This document shows positions 1 through 11,910 of a stretch of 64,000 nt of DNA, piece after piece (position 1 is the first letter of the stretch; each line of letters opens with the position of its first letter). This stretch comes from Atherix ibis (lineage: Eukaryota; Arthropoda; Insecta; Diptera; Athericidae): NCBI GenBank assembly GCA_958298945.1, contig OY282606.1:58541920-58605919 (forward strand), given 5' to 3'. The notes under the pieces are model-generated. The model ran no database searches, was not told where the DNA came from, and saw only the letters and a program-made list of their open reading frames with translations. Made by a program: the position numbers and the translations under genes.

Positions 1-945
1 TATTACGATGTTACAAACATAAAAGGTGGCATCAACAATTTTACGGAGGATCTTGGATTGTAAGGCCTGGACGTGATAGGAATTGGAACGTTTCGTTGAA
101 CCCCAAAGTTCAATTCCATATGTTCAAATAGGTTTTATAATTGTATTGAATATTAGAAGTTTACTTTTGGTTGTTAGTTTCGAGCGTTTGTCAAGTAGTC
201 TAAGAAGTTGTAGGTAACGTCCAGTGGCTTCAACTCTTTTTAGTCCAGTATGTGGGTTCCATGCTAGTCTCTTGTCTAGGTAAAGTGCCAATAAACGCAC
301 CTTATCATATTGTGGAATCATGTTGCAATTAAGGTATAAAGGGGTAGGTTTTCCTTAACAAAGTGTGAAAGTAATGTGAGCACTCTTCTGTTTATTTACC
401 TTCACTTTCCATCTCTTAAAGCAGGATTGAAGGTTGTGTATATGGGATTGTAAATTGTTGGAAGCTATGTCAGGATTTGTATGGGTAGAAGTATGGGCGT
501 ATTGTCTGTATAAGTAGCAATGATAGTATTAGAATCAGATAGGATATCATGGGTATAAATATTATATAATATGGGACAAAGGATACTGCCTTGTGGGACT
601 CTGGCTAGAATAGGATATATTTTCGAGGATTCTGATTTAATTTGAACTGAAATGTGTGTAATTAAAACTGTATGCAGAATACTATTAAAAATGTGTCTAA
701 TTAAAACTAGAGCTTTTCGGGAAATTCGCCTTAGAATAGGAGCTGTTATTAGATCATAACCAAGACCTTTTTTATTGGGAAGGCGTAGAATAGTATTTAG
801 ATTTAATTTTCATGGGCTTAAAATTTTTGGGAGGAAGTTTCATAGGGACTGGGAACATTAGTTCTTCGATGATTTTGTTAGTATGCTATTTGTCTTCTAT
901 ATCATCATGTAGAGCAAAAGTATTAACCAAATGTTTTATACAGCA
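1..945 (-). mobile_element. Jockey-type retroposon fragment, reverse transcriptase region, cut by the window edge
   Basis: A broken non-LTR retroposon reads on the minus strand. Positions 321-124 encode the end of the reverse transcriptase palm and the thumb, with the Jockey-type sequences 'LALYLDKRLAWNPHTGLKR' and 'LLRLLDKRSKLTTKSKLLI'. Further upstream (about 600-945) it matches the copy at 60564-62370 nearly base for base, but the stretch matching 60750-61130 is missing, so it carries an internal deletion. Several frameshifts and stops are present. The 3' end lies outside the window. The same family occurs at 9125-10230, 60564-62370 and 62940-63755. Confidence 0.85.
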
Positions 946-1039
946 TTTAAAGTGCAAAGTTACAAATTAGACCTTTTTTTTAAAAATTTTAAACGAAGCA
1001 TACATTTTTTTTGATAATTCCTTAATTTTTTTATTAAAG

Positions 1040-1730
1040 CATATTGAAAATACGTTACCATTTATGAATAAAAAGCAGTATTGGACAGAAATGGCAGCCA
1101 TGACAACGTTAACAACCATCGATCCTTTCTGCAAAATTTTCGATCAATTGCTTAAAGCGCTTGAAATCTTATCTTACATATAGAACTACAAGAAAAAGTC
1201 CAATGGCATTAAATCACATAATCTTGGTGGCTAATTGACATCGCCTCTTCGCAAAAATAAAAGTCTATTTACAATAATTCGGTTTTCAATAAATCGATTG
1301 TTTCTTGGCATTATGACACGTAGTACCTTTCTGTTGAAACCACAAGTTTTCGGTATCCATGTCATCAAAAATATGCCATAAAAAATGTATTATCACGTGT
1401 CTCTGTAACTGTAGCACCATCCTAATTCTCAAAAAAAAAAAACGGACGATTGATGCCTACGGCCCATAAAGTGCTTTATACAGTGACACGAGATAAATAT
1501 AATAGTTGTTCAATAAACAGTACCACTTTCAATGATCCAATCAGCAAAATTTCGATGTTAAAAACGATCTGGTGCTTTCTATTTTAAAGCCCATAAGGTT
1601 CAGTTATTTGCAATCACTATTGTGGAGAATGTCGATAAAACCAGATCCTCTGCTCATTCAAGCGGTATTTTCAGCTCAACGGTCTACATGAGCACGTTTT
1701 GTTGTCAGTATATTTCGTACCGAATAAGTA
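1040..1730 (-). mobile_element. Decayed Tc1/mariner-like transposase relic (WFQQ family, copy 1)
   Basis: Conceptual translation of the minus strand across several frames gives the DDE block 'DMDTENLWFQQKGTTCHN' (about 1370-1300) followed by 'RRGDVN*PPRLCDLMPLDFF' (about 1255-1195). This is the family often annotated in insects as DUF4817/DDE_3, where the usual wording is WFQQDGATCHTAR and GDVNWPPRSCDLTPLDYFLW. The second catalytic aspartate is replaced (QKG for QDG), and many stops and frameshifts exist. No terminal repeats were identified. Related relics lie at 6655-7125, 7735-8300, 19395-20015 and 33480-33835. Confidence 0.7.
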
Positions 1731-1744
1731 GACTCAAATTTATG

Positions 1745-1886
1745 CATCAAATTCTATATTTCAGGCTCAGGTGTATAGAACTGTCAAAATATTTTGATAA
1801 ATACATCAAATTCTATATTTCAGGCTCAGGTGTATAGAACTGTCAATATTTCAGGCTCAAAAAATTGTATATAGAACTGTCAAAAT
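1745..1886. repeat. Direct repeat, 43-bp unit at 59-bp spacing
   Basis: A 43-bp segment at 1745-1787 recurs exactly at 1804-1846. A shortened third copy, sharing 'tatttcaggctca' and 'tagaactgtcaaaat', follows at 1847-1886. It sits just upstream (in element orientation) of the WFQQ relic, so it may be the remains of that element's terminal or subterminal repeats. Confidence 0.8.
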
Positions 1887-2190
1887 AGCCAATTTTAACC
1901 CGAATAATGTTATAGTTGGTAAACCGGATATAAGTTCCAAATTGTTTTCAACTTTATGCATGCCAAATTTAATGTTAACAATTTATCATCAATTTATGGG
2001 GAAAATCAAGCATGAATAATATTGATGGATATGTTCATGATATTATTAAATGGTTAAACTTAGCTTAATTTAGCATGGAAAAAACATAATTACTAAAATT
2101 TATAACAAAAATTTGAAACTTATTTAATGATTTGAACAAAATTTCCAGTAAATATACAGACTATGGAGCGTATATAAAAACTATTATATT
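1887..2190. other. AT-rich DNA without recognisable features
   Basis: No coding similarity, terminal repeats or RNA signatures seen. Short homopolymer-rich tracts only. Confidence 0.5.
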
Positions 2191-2194
2191 TTAT

Positions 2195-2545
2195 CCCAAA
2201 CTAGAGGGCTTCGCCCCCTGCTCACTTCGCTCACCAACCCCCATCCCTCTAACGAACTCCGGGGGGCCCCTATATCAAATATTCTGCTTTTTTCCCGCTT
2301 CATACAATCCTAACATAAATTTTTGCTTTTTGGCCTTTTTTCATCTTTAGTCGCATGCTAATATTCGCGAGCAGCTTTTCTCTTTTCAGGTTTCTTTTCG
2401 TTATAATTTTTCATTACATTTTTAATCTCCCTTTCTCGATTTTTTGCATAAACGCTTCCTCGCAGTATTCTTTTCAATACGCTTACGCTCTGTCATCTCC
2501 TCTTCACTCAAATTTAACTTTTTTCTACCAATGTCTATAACATCC
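2195..2545. other. GC-rich patch plus a lysine/arginine-rich reading frame; possible mobile-element debris
   Basis: Positions 2200-2275 form an abrupt GC-rich island ('gggcttcgccccctg', then 'ccggggggcccc') in AT-rich surroundings, with self-complementary stretches. The minus strand of 2540-2345 can be read as a very basic peptide, for example 'EEEMTERKRIEKNTARKRL', interrupted by stops. GC-rich patches of this kind beside basic reading frames occur near Helitron-type elements, but I see no helicase, no Rep motif and no diagnostic Helitron end, so that identity is only a guess. Confidence 0.25.
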
Positions 2546-2550
2546 TTACA

Positions 2551-3261
2551 TATATAAATAACTACAAAAAAAATAACTTAAAAAAAATGGCTTAAAAAAA
2601 TGACTTTATTATTAAAAATGAAAAAAAAAAACACACATATTGAAACAACAAAAATTCATACATACATCATAATAAAAGACTACAAAAAAAAACTTTTTTA
2701 TATAATAGAGGGATATATTGTTGTATTCCGCATTTTTTTTACATTACGGTGATCTATTTGTCATAGAGATTCCTGCAAGAGGGACACTTCTGGGTGTATA
2801 TTCGTACCATAGAATCAATACTAGAAGTGAACTACGAACCCGCGGTTCTGACCTGGTCTAGCAGTATCAGTAAATTGCAAGGTTTCTTATTGTAGCTGTT
2901 TCACTAAAGAGTACTGATCAGGTACTTTTAAAAGCAGAACTGACTGGTACCACGGGTGGTTCGTCCGTCGTGCCCGACCAAGGTGAGGAGCCTTTGTCTG
3001 AAACCCTTCTGACTGTAGTTGTCAGGATGCTATCACTTGCAAGAGAAGAAGAAGAAGATCATGATGAAGATAAAGAAGATGAAGAAGTAACTACGACTCT
3101 CGTAATGTCTCTTATTTGTGCTGCTCTAGTAGCTATGAAACTAATGTTAGATATTTATTAATGCGAATGAATATGACCAAAATACGGGTAACTCTGGGAG
3201 CTGGTTCATTTCTTATCCTTGGGCTGATGGAATGAATGTTCCGGCGTGTTGGGTCAGCAAT
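2551..3261. other. Unclassified block with a (GAA/GAT)-rich tract
   Basis: Composition rises above background between about 2750 and 3170. The plus strand at 2970-3161 is open and encodes a short acidic stretch from a GAA/GAT-rich tract ('EEEEDHDEDKEDEEV'). A second similar purine tract lies at 3365-3400. I recognise no protein family. It may be unidentified transposon sequence, since a snap-back palindrome of the kind seen in transposons elsewhere here follows directly. Confidence 0.3.
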
Positions 3262-3314
3262 AGTTATATTCCTTAGTTAATAGTTAACTACACTATTAAC
3301 TAAGGAATATAACT
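3262..3314. repeat. Short-loop palindrome, 23-bp perfect arms
   Basis: Left arm 3262-3284 and right arm 3292-3314 are exact reverse complements, separated by the 7-nt loop 'taactac'. It lacks a T-run after the stem that would suggest a terminator, and its GC content is low. It resembles the other snap-back palindromes in this window. Confidence 0.9.
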
Positions 3315-5237
3315 CCATCCTTGGGAGCATATTCCAGAGTTGTAAGATTTCATAGTTCAAAATTTGAAGGAGACGAAGAAGATGAAGAAGATGAAGCCTT
3401 AAGAATTCGCTAAACTATCCTCACACTTGAAAACACTCAAACTTTTCTTGTATTCTATCTTGTGTTTAAGAAAAAATTTGATGCTCCTCTTTGCATTTAC
3501 TACTTACCACAGTTTTCTAGATCTCTGGAAAATTACGCACTACATTATGGATTCTTCCTATTTAACGACTAATTTCTCTAAATAAAAGATATTCGATCTA
3601 AAATACTTTAATTCAATAATTTCTTCTTACCTTAATTTTTTTCGACTTACGATACTTAAATTTATCTTCTACTTGCATCTTAATTAAAATATTATTTGTA
3701 ATCATAATAACTGGTAAAAAACAACGAATGTGTCCAAACCATTATTGCACTGTCGGCCGATTATTTTTTCAATAAATAAATTTTGAAAAATAAATAACCA
3801 TTTGAATGTTCTGGACTTTGATTAAAATTAGGCTTTTTTTTTAACTGCTTACAAAAACTCTCATACTAATACAACCTAAAATATTTAAAAAAATTCCTAA
3901 AAATAATGTTCACAAGTAGCTGTCGGACAGTATACATTTAAACTATTTCCTTATAACCATTTCTTACTGTTCTTAATTAAAAATTTATGTTGCTCATTAT
4001 TGGTAATTTAATACTTCGCAATTTAGTTTAAAAGATATCTGAATATCTACGTAAATTTTTGGAATCGCTTAAACTGTTTTTACATATACTGGATTCCTCG
4101 ACTTTAATTTTTTTTGCAAGGTCGCTAAAGTATAAGGTATTTCATAAAGCCATGATCATGAGGTAATTTATTTACTTAGTTTCTCAAGTTGTGGTTTTGT
4201 ATAGCTTTTGATTCTTCACATTAAATTGTTAAAAAAATATCCATAATACTGAATATATTTTTTGAGAAAAAAATAAAATACAGGTACAACATTATTGATG
4301 GCATATAAAAAAAAATATAATAACTAAAAAATTAAAAAATACGCAAATGTTGCTATACCCTAAAAATTTAAAAAATTACTACTGTTAGCACATTAAAAAT
4401 TTTTGTTACCATATTACAATGAAGTTAATCATACTTTAAATTCTAAAAATAAGTAAAGTAAATACTTCGTATTCGCAATATAAATAAAACGGATGAGATA
4501 TTTGATAATACACATAATCAAGATATATAAATTAATTTATTTTTAACTTAAGTTGAGTAATAAATATAAATTATATTAAAAATAAGGAATAATTTGAACA
4601 TCTGCATTTATAATATACTGTATATAATGATCATAAAAGTCAACATAGCTAGCATAAAATGGCTAAAAGAAAATACCAACAAAAGAACGATATTTTAAAG
4701 ATATTGAAAGAAGAATGTTGTTAATTTAAGCTTCCTGAAAATAATTAATATGCAAAGATACTGTTTTTAGAAGTTCTCCTTTTTAATAATTTATTCATAT
4801 ACGTAAAAGAGGTACTTTTATATTTTGACTATACATTTTACTACAAATGCTAAAAAATATATTTAAAATCATATATAATTTAAAAATAAAATGATTTAAA
4901 TAAATTACGTTTTCTTTAAAATTTCTGTCATTTTCTATAATTTTGTTTATCTTATTTTATAATTTGTACTGTCTCTCTAGATTTTATTAGTATTTCATAC
5001 TACAGATTATTTAAGTGACATCCGCAGATAATTTTGATTTATGGTGAAGATGGTAAATTTTCTTTTTTTTTCAAAAATTCAACATTATTCCTTAATTTTG
5101 AATATATGGTTAGACATTTAGCTCAATAAAAATGGAAAATTTAACATTTTCGTGCTATCTAATTTCGAATTAATAATTTTTCAAATTTTCTTGAAAATAA
5201 ATTGGAATGTTTTTTATTGAAAACATTTTTAAATACA
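3315..5237. other. AT-rich intergenic DNA
   Basis: Long A/T runs and no open frame with family resemblance. I see no RNA gene or repeat with clear boundaries. Confidence 0.5.
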
Positions 5238-5239
5238 TA

Positions 5240-6455
5240 CGGGTTTTTCAAAAATTATTTATTTATTTATGAATATCTATTTTGTCCCCTTCAAAGTAAT
5301 CCCCACCAGATATTATACACTTGTGCCAACGTTTCTCCCAAACCTCGAAGCACTTCAAAAAATCATTTTTTGTGATCTTGTTCAGCTCCTCCTTCGATGC
5401 CATCTTTATCTCCTTAATTGTAGCGTACCGTCGTCCTTTCATGGGGCTCTTCAGTTTCGGGAACAAGAAAAAGTCACAGGGGGCAGATCTGGGGAATACT
5501 GTGGCTACGGCATTATTAGTGTGTTGTTTTTGGCCAAAAATTCGCGCACAAGCAACGATGCGTGAGCAGAGGCGTTATCATGGTGCAAAAGCTAATTTTT
5601 GTTCTTCCACAAATTCGGGCGTTTCTTGCGCATAACTTGTAGGTAATATTTCTTATTGACCGTTCTACCCTGTGGCAACAACTCATGATGCACAACGCCT
5701 CTGCAATCGAAGAAAACTGTAAGCAAAACGTTCACATTCGATCGAACTTTGCGCGTTTTTTTCGGTCTTGGCTCGTGAGGCAGCTTCCATTATGATGATT
5801 GAGCTTTGGTTTCCACGTCATAACCATAAACCCATGATTCATTACCAGTTATGGCCCTATGGAGCAAATTTGGGTTGTCACGGACAGAGTCTAACAGCTC
5901 CTTAGCAATGTTAATGCAATACTGCTTTTGGTCGAAATTGAGCAATTTTGGTACGAATTTCGCGGCGACATGTTTAAGTCCTCAGCAACTTCTCTAACGG
6001 TGATTCGACGATTAACCAATACTATTTTCCTCACTTCATCAATGTTTTCGTCTGTTGTTGACGTTCTCGGGCGTCCGGTACGGTTTTCGTCGTTCACATC
6101 TTCTCAGCCCTCTGAAAACATTTTATACCACCGATAAACCTTGATTTGGCCTAAGGTAGCTTCACCATATGCCACAGTCAACATTCGGAATGCGTCCGCG
6201 CAATTAATTTTGTTTTTCACACAAAATTAGATACAGATTCTTTGATCCATTTTTTGGAATGGGTAAAAATCGAAGAGGAGCCAAAACGCGTACAAGCAAA
6301 GCAGCTGTCAAAAATTAACTGAACATTCAAAATAGCCGAACTTATCAGCATAAGTGGGATAGATGAGTACCAACATAACGCCGCAAAAAATCGAAAATCG
6401 AATATACGTAACCCGGGGAAATTAAAAATTCGCGATACTTTTTGAACAGTCCTCG
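5240..6455 (-). mobile_element. Mariner (DD34D type), full span with TA duplication, transposase broken
   Basis: Both ends are visible: the left end starts after TA 5238-5239 and the right end stops before TA 6456-6457, and the two outer sequences are imperfect inverted repeats sharing 'tacg' and 'ttcaaaaa'. The minus strand encodes transposase pieces: the helix-turn-helix linker region 'GRPRTSTTDENIDEVRKIV' (6097-5891) and the C-terminus 'FPKLKSPMKGRR' to 'CIISGGDYFEGDKIDI' (5466-5263). The middle contains recognisable but frameshifted catalytic sequence, including the HHDN-equivalent segment near 5600-5570. It is non-autonomous. The copy starting at 53645 is the same family. Confidence 0.88.
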
Positions 6456-6654
6456 TATGTCTGTTCATATTTCTGAATGGCAAGTGGCGAATTTTAAATT
6501 GATCATGTAATAGTATAAAATTAGCGAAAGATAATGCTATGGTATCCAGCATCGGAGCCGAAATATTTTAGTGTAAAATTTTATGCTCTAACACCTGAAG
6601 AAACATTATTATTTTTTATAGTGCGTCAAATTATGAAAATGGTCGATTTGTGAA

Positions 6655-7125
6655 TGCTAGTTTTTCAGAAAAAAAATTATCTCATCGGATGAAGCTCACC
6701 TTTACTTAAACGCCTATATTAACAAGCAAAATTCGCGCATTTGTGTATCAGAAAATCCAAAAGCAATTATTGAAGAACTATTGCATTCATCACGTGTTAC
6801 TGTATAGTGGGCATAATCGGTCCGTATTTTTTTGAAAACAAGGCTAGTGCTACAGTTACTGTCAACAGAGTGCGCTACACAGCTATGTTAACCAATTCGT
6901 CTTAGCCTATGGTATAATGACACGCATGTTGACAATTTGTGATATCAATAAAATGGCGCCAGGTATCCAACCAACAATCAATTTATTGAGTACCAAATTT
7001 TGTGAAAAGGTGGCCACCAAGATCATGAGATTTAACGCCGCTGGACTTCTTTTTGTAAGCTTATGTAATTAGATATCCAAAAATAGTGCACACACAATTC
7101 AAAACCTCAAAACCATTGTCAACCG
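6655..7125 (+). mobile_element. Decayed WFQQ-family transposase relic (copy 2)
   Basis: The plus strand reads 'SDEAHLYLNAYINKQNSRI' (about 6680-6740), matching the first-aspartate block SDEAHFHLNG.VNKQN of the WFQQ family. Downstream comes a 'GPYFFEN.A.ATVTVN'-like segment with frameshifts (6820-6880). The WFQQ block is unrecognisable and the RGDVNWPPR-like block survives only as 'VATKIMRFNAAGL' (7010-7050). Multiple stops. Confidence 0.65.
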
Positions 7126-7130
7126 GGTTA

Positions 7131-7734
7131 TCCATCAAACAGAGACACAATTATACAAAATTGTAATAAATGGTAAAGTTTCTTTAACATATTCCAAAAG
7201 GAATGCCGAAATTTTCATAAAATAGTGTTTAAAAAAAGTTTTGATTTCTGGATCTCGTAGAAATTATAAAATCGAATAAAATCTGTTAGTTAACTATAAT
7301 TGATTCTAAAGTAAAATTGTCCGGTAAAAATTTTAATTGTTAAATAATTCTTAATGTATTTTTCCATTAGTTTAAAACAGTGTATATGTCAATTGGAGAT
7401 TTAATAAAACATTTCCACCACTATCATGATGGACAATTATACTCATATCAGGTGATTTTTTTTCTATTTCATTTTTATTGTTTTTATTTTTGATAGATAA
7501 GACGTTACACATGACAAGTATTAAAGTCAAAAGTTCTCAATTAGCATTGTCATTTTGTCATGGAAGGACTTACAAATTATTAAATTTTATTATCAAAACT
7601 CGTGCTCTACAAAAATATGTTTCGCTCATTTCGACCACTTTATGGCCTACTACTGAGCAAATAATTCAAACCAGCAATTTTATACTATTGGAAAAAATTT
7701 TACAGTAATTTTACGCTATTGGGCATTAAACCAT
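7131..7734. other. AT-rich DNA between two transposon relics
   Basis: No recognisable coding or RNA feature. The open frame at 7478-7708 has no family resemblance and sits between two copies of the same decayed transposon family. Confidence 0.45.
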
Positions 7735-8300
7735 TAACCCGTATGCGGGGGTTGTCGCATTTGATCTGATGACCAACCACAACCAATACAAGAACTGCCA
7801 TTCCACTAAGAAAAATGCACTGTTTGGTGGGATCATCGGTCCGTATTTCTTTAAAGATGACACTGGCCGCAATGTTACCGTCAATGGCGCCCACTATCGC
7901 ACGATGATTTCGAACTTATTTTTACACAAAATGTAAGAACTGCATCTGGTTGGCATGTGGTTTCAACAAGACGGCGTTACATACCATAGATCATTTGAAA
8001 CAATGAACATATTGAGAGATGAGTTCGGTGAGCAATTTATCAAGAGATGAGTTATGTTTGAAGCCTTTAGACCATTTTTAAGAGGCTACGTAAAGTAACT
8101 CATCTATGCCGATAAACCAGCCTTACTTGCAGCCTTGGAAAACAATATTACACATGTTATTAACGAGATACTAGCCGAGATACTCGAAAAAGTGGTATAA
8201 AATTTGACCTCTCATATGGATTACTTAAAACGTAGTCGTCGCCAACATTTACATGAAATAATCATTAAAAAGGAAATGGCAAGCATTTTATCGATTCAAA
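7735..8300 (+). mobile_element. Decayed WFQQ-family transposase relic (copy 3)
   Basis: This is the best-preserved relic of its family here. In order it shows 'GGIIGPYFFKDDTGRNVTVNG' equivalents (7830-7890), 'GMWFQQDGVTYHRS' with the second catalytic aspartate intact (7955-7995), 'FGEQFIKR' (8025-8045), a 'YADKPALLAALENNI'-like stretch across a frameshift (8110-8150), and the C-terminus 'HMDYLKRSRRQHLHEIIIK' (8210-8272). At least four frameshifts or stops break the frame. Confidence 0.75.
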
Positions 8301-9124
8301 TGAAAATTTCTTTTTTTGGAAATTTGAGAAACAAACACTTAAAAGATCACCTGTTAGAAGAATCTATTAAAATTTGCTCTATTAAAAAATGTTTAACATA
8401 AAAATTCTACAATCTATATACTCGTATATGATTAATACTAGCATCTGAGCTCATTAATTAATGTGTAGTTTTTAACTAATATATTTTTGAGGAAACTTTT
8501 AATGAAGATATAATCAGAACTTAATCTATATTTTATATACCAGATATTATTTTTTATAGAAGTTATAAAAACAATACTCATATTATTAAAGAAATTCATA
8601 ATATAAGATTGGTATGATCAACATTAACATAATATAATCTATTTAATAAATATTATAAATTCTTTTATTCAGAAATTTATTGTGTAATTATTTTTTGTAT
8701 ATGTCACAAATAATTTTTTGTACAAATAATTAATATTGGTATTAAAATGCCTTTTTTCGTAATAATATATGAACGAAACTATTTTTGTTTAATATTTTTG
8801 TTGCATCCAATAATTGCACTTTTGCGATTTTTTTTAATTGAATTAAAAAATATTTTTAAATATCTAATAAATTGCTATATTTTTATATATTTGTATCAAT
8901 AATTTCCAATATTTTGATAATAAAATTAATTAGGACTTATCTTTCAATGTTTCCACTTATAAGATAAATATTTACACACAAGAAGAGCATTATTTGGACC
9001 ATTATGTTTTATAAAAATGCTAAAATAATTAATTTCGTGTAGTTTCATTTTAACACTGTGTGTCAACATCTCTAATAGTTCTTTTCTAGAAATTAAGATC
9101 CACAAGTCTGCCGATTGACTAATT
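8301..9124. other. AT-rich DNA, nothing recognised
   Basis: Mostly A/T with no coherent reading frame, repeat boundary or RNA-like fold noted. Confidence 0.5.
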
Positions 9125-10230
9125 TGATTTTATTATTTTAACTATCTACAACTACATAAATATTGTAACAAGCACATTTTATGCCGGACAGGAACATATG
9201 AGAGTAACAGGACAGGAACATATGGGAGTAAACACCCATCGATGTTTCTCTACTCAATGAGATTTTAACATTTTAAAAAATCTCGTGGTTAATTTATTTT
9301 TAAACGCCGATGATTTTAAATAGGAAAGGTAACAGAGAAAAGCTTTTTAATAAGAGGATTATAGTAGTAAGATAGTCGGGAATGAATTTTTTTATGACAC
9401 GACACAAAAAAAACATTATCAAATGAAACAATTAGGTTATAATGAATAACTTTATTACGAACATAGACTGGGGCATCAACGACTTTTCAGAGGTCTTTGC
9501 ATTGAAGGGATTTGATGCGATAGGAATTGGAAGCCTTAGTAAAACCCCATAGTTCAATTCCGTACGTCCATGTCGGTTTTAAAATCATCTTTTAGATTAA
9601 AAGTTTATTCTTTAATGTCAGTTTTGATCGGTTATCCAGTAGTCTAAGAAATAGTCGGTAACGTCTGTTAATTTGAAGCCTTTTTGATGTCATATAAGGA
9701 TTGCTTCGTTTGTGTAAGTTTAGTCGCAGGTAGCGTAATTTGGGTTTTCGTGGATTTATGTTACAATTAAGACCTCTACAGAGAGTGAAGGTAACATGTA
9801 CACTATTCTTCTGATTTAGTTTGGCTCTCCAAAGATACTGCCATGAGAAACACAAGCTGTAATAGGGGATATTTCGGAATAGTCAGTATTTACTGGTAGA
9901 TTTGGAAGACATATGATTTTAAAATAGGAAAGTATGTAGAAGGAAGGAAGCTCTTGAGATTTCAGAGCAGCCCAGGGTACCTTACTTTATCAAAGACATG
10001 CGATATATCTAGGAACACGCCAGGACAGTACACTTTTCGCTCAAGAGAGGACGCAATATAATCAACCACACAATGCCATTGTTGGATTGTTGAGTGGTCC
10101 GGTCGAAAGCCAAATTGGCAATCACGATAATTTTACCATCTTCATGAATAGAATAAATGAGTTTTAAAAGGCTTACTAATAGGACAATCTCATTGAAATT
10201 GCTTAGCATTATAGTCACTTACTTTTGCAA
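9125..10230 (-). mobile_element. Jockey-type retroposon, 3' half with tail, broken
   Basis: Reads leftward. 10218-10009 encodes a reverse transcriptase finger/palm stretch aligned with the copy at 61108-60884 ('IVLLVSLLKLIYSI', then 'FDRTTQQSNNGIVWLI'). 9855-9592 encodes 'KNSVHVTFTLCRG' and the thumb 'LRLLDNRSKLTLKNKLLI'. The 3' untranslated region (9270-9125) matches the corresponding region of the plus-strand copy near 63640-63750 and ends in an A-rich tail at about 9140-9125. A duplication of about 24 bp ('ggacaggaacatatg' at 9185 and 9210) lies in the 3' untranslated region. Frameshifts and stops make it inactive. Confidence 0.82.
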
Positions 10231-10600
10231 TACACTCGACCTTGAATCAGGTTAAAGGTATCCTGAATCAGGTTAACACCAACTTCTCCACGCTAAGCAG
10301 CGGAACACATTCCTATATTTATCAACAGCAACAAGGATTGCAGCGCGGGAGACAGAGATACCATTTTAAAAATGACTCATTTGATTAAGCCTGGGAAACA
10401 AAACTCCAAAAAAGATAAATTAAACCTAGATAATTTATCTAGTTGCTCCTTAAAAATTTCAGTAAAGTTTTGTTTTTTCCCCCAAATTCCTCCACCTGTA
10501 AACACTCCATCTGGAAGAGTTACTGCTCTGGTTATTTGCCTGTTTACTCCCAACTATGACGTACAAACATATGTGTAGCATACGTAATAGTTCTACCCAT
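10231..10600. other. Probable 5' part of the adjacent I-like element; no family motif seen
   Basis: The plus strand is open at 10372-10578 but the peptide (lysine-rich start, then 'PPPVNTPSGRVTALVI') is not recognised. Its position directly upstream of an endonuclease start on the same strand would fit an ORF1 remnant. That is inference from position only. Confidence 0.3.
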
Positions 10601-11910
10601 AGATGTTCCATCTTACAACCTACAGGGTTTAAGGTTACTGATAGATGAATATGCTCCCAGCATTGTTGCTTTACAGAAAATCAAACTACCCTATTTCTAT
10701 TCTTCAAAGATTCTTTTACGCTAACAAGAATCTGTTAGCGTAGAAGAATCTTTGAAGAATGGCTCAACACAACTGAATCGACTCATATATGGTAATAATA
10801 AATGATAGTACACAGACCTTTTTTCAAAATCTTCTAACCTTGATCTAACCTTTATTCTTTCAGCGAGAAATGTGGTAAGTATTCTTAGCTGTACAGCCAG
10901 CGAATCTATACTATCTTCATCTGGTGTGTTTAAACACCGGCCGATTAGGTAATCGCAAAAAATTACTGGATTAAGACGCAAACAAAACCAGGCCTGGAAG
11001 AAATACTCCCATTTCTCTAGTATGACAAACCTTCTCGAGCTGAGACTTAAAACGGCCAAAGTCAAGAAGTCATTTTTTTGTGAACTCTTTCAAGGGCACT
11101 ACACATGGCAGGGACAAGGTATTCTTCACAATGATAAAAGAGGCTCCTTCAACATTCTACAGTAAAATAGTCAACTCTTTATTGATATAATCTATGTTTC
11201 TAAGTATTTGAAAAGGGGCTGTTGCTGCTCCTATAGCAAAACAACAACTTTTTTATGCTATGGTAATAATTAGAGACCAATTCACTTTTACCTTATATTT
11301 CGAAGACTGGAACATTTTTTTTAGACCAAATCAGATTCTTCATAAGAAGCCATCAACGTATGATGGAAAATGTCATACACCAAGGATCTCCCTTGCCAAG
11401 AACCCTTTTCAATATATCTACTTCCTACCCATTTTCCTCTTAATGGCCACACACTTCTCCTATGCAGAAAATCTTTTTGTGTTGGTAGCTGAACCTTCCC
11501 CGAAGAAAACACTCGACCAAATTGGTAAAGTTATTTCTAGGATAAGAAACTCCATCTTTAATATGGTGATGATTCTGGTTGATAGATAATGTAAGATTAG
11601 ACAAAGTAAGCCAATTACTAACTGGACGGAACGCTACTCTATTCCCTCACCCTATGCATCAGAATACCAGTAGAAAACATGTACTCCTCTCCCTTTATAA
11701 ATCTCGATTAACCCTCATCTACAAAAACCTTTACTTTCCAAATTATCCTCTTCACAATATTTAAAAAAAAAAGTTATTTCCACTACGTGCTCAAAAAGAA
11801 ATTCATCCTGGATTTCTATAATGATCTCTGCGTTAAAAAGATATCTATCCACTCTTACTCTTAATAGAAGATATCTATCCACTCTTACTCAGCGGTTTTT
11901 ATCATCACTT
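10600..11910 (+). mobile_element. I-like (RNase H-bearing lineage) non-LTR retroposon: endonuclease and reverse transcriptase remnants
   Basis: The endonuclease start reads 'LLIDEYAPSIVALQKIK' (10632-10685). The sequence then jumps, through a palindrome, to the endonuclease end 'RRIFEEWLNTTESTH' (10742-10790) and 'LDLTFISARN'-like text. Reverse transcriptase follows: 'HQGSPLP' (11378-11400; family QGSPLSP) and the active-site box as 'YAENLFVLVAEPSPKKTLDQIG' equivalents (11461-11520; YADD changed to YAEN). The thumb region (11590-11880) matches the copies at 15426 and 54285. The middle of the endonuclease and parts of the reverse transcriptase are deleted and the frame is repeatedly shifted. 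Confidence 0.78.
10699..10760. repeat. Snap-back palindrome, 28-bp arms with one mismatch
   Basis: Left arm 10699-10726, 6-nt loop 'agaatc', right arm 10733-10760. The right arm is native endonuclease coding sequence ('RRIFEEW'); the left arm is its reversed copy and lies exactly where roughly a hundred codons of the endonuclease are missing. Confidence 0.9.

Noticed and set aside
2195..2275. GC-rich patch as evidence for a Polinton or an integrated DNA virus
   Set aside because: No polymerase, integrase, packaging ATPase or capsid-like frame is present anywhere near it.
6217..6552. 111-codon minus-strand frame as a membrane protein
   Set aside because: It translates the mariner terminal repeat and leader; hydrophobicity comes from T-rich sequence.
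10721..11065. 114-codon minus-strand frame as a gene
   Set aside because: It is antisense to endonuclease coding of the I-like element and includes the palindrome.
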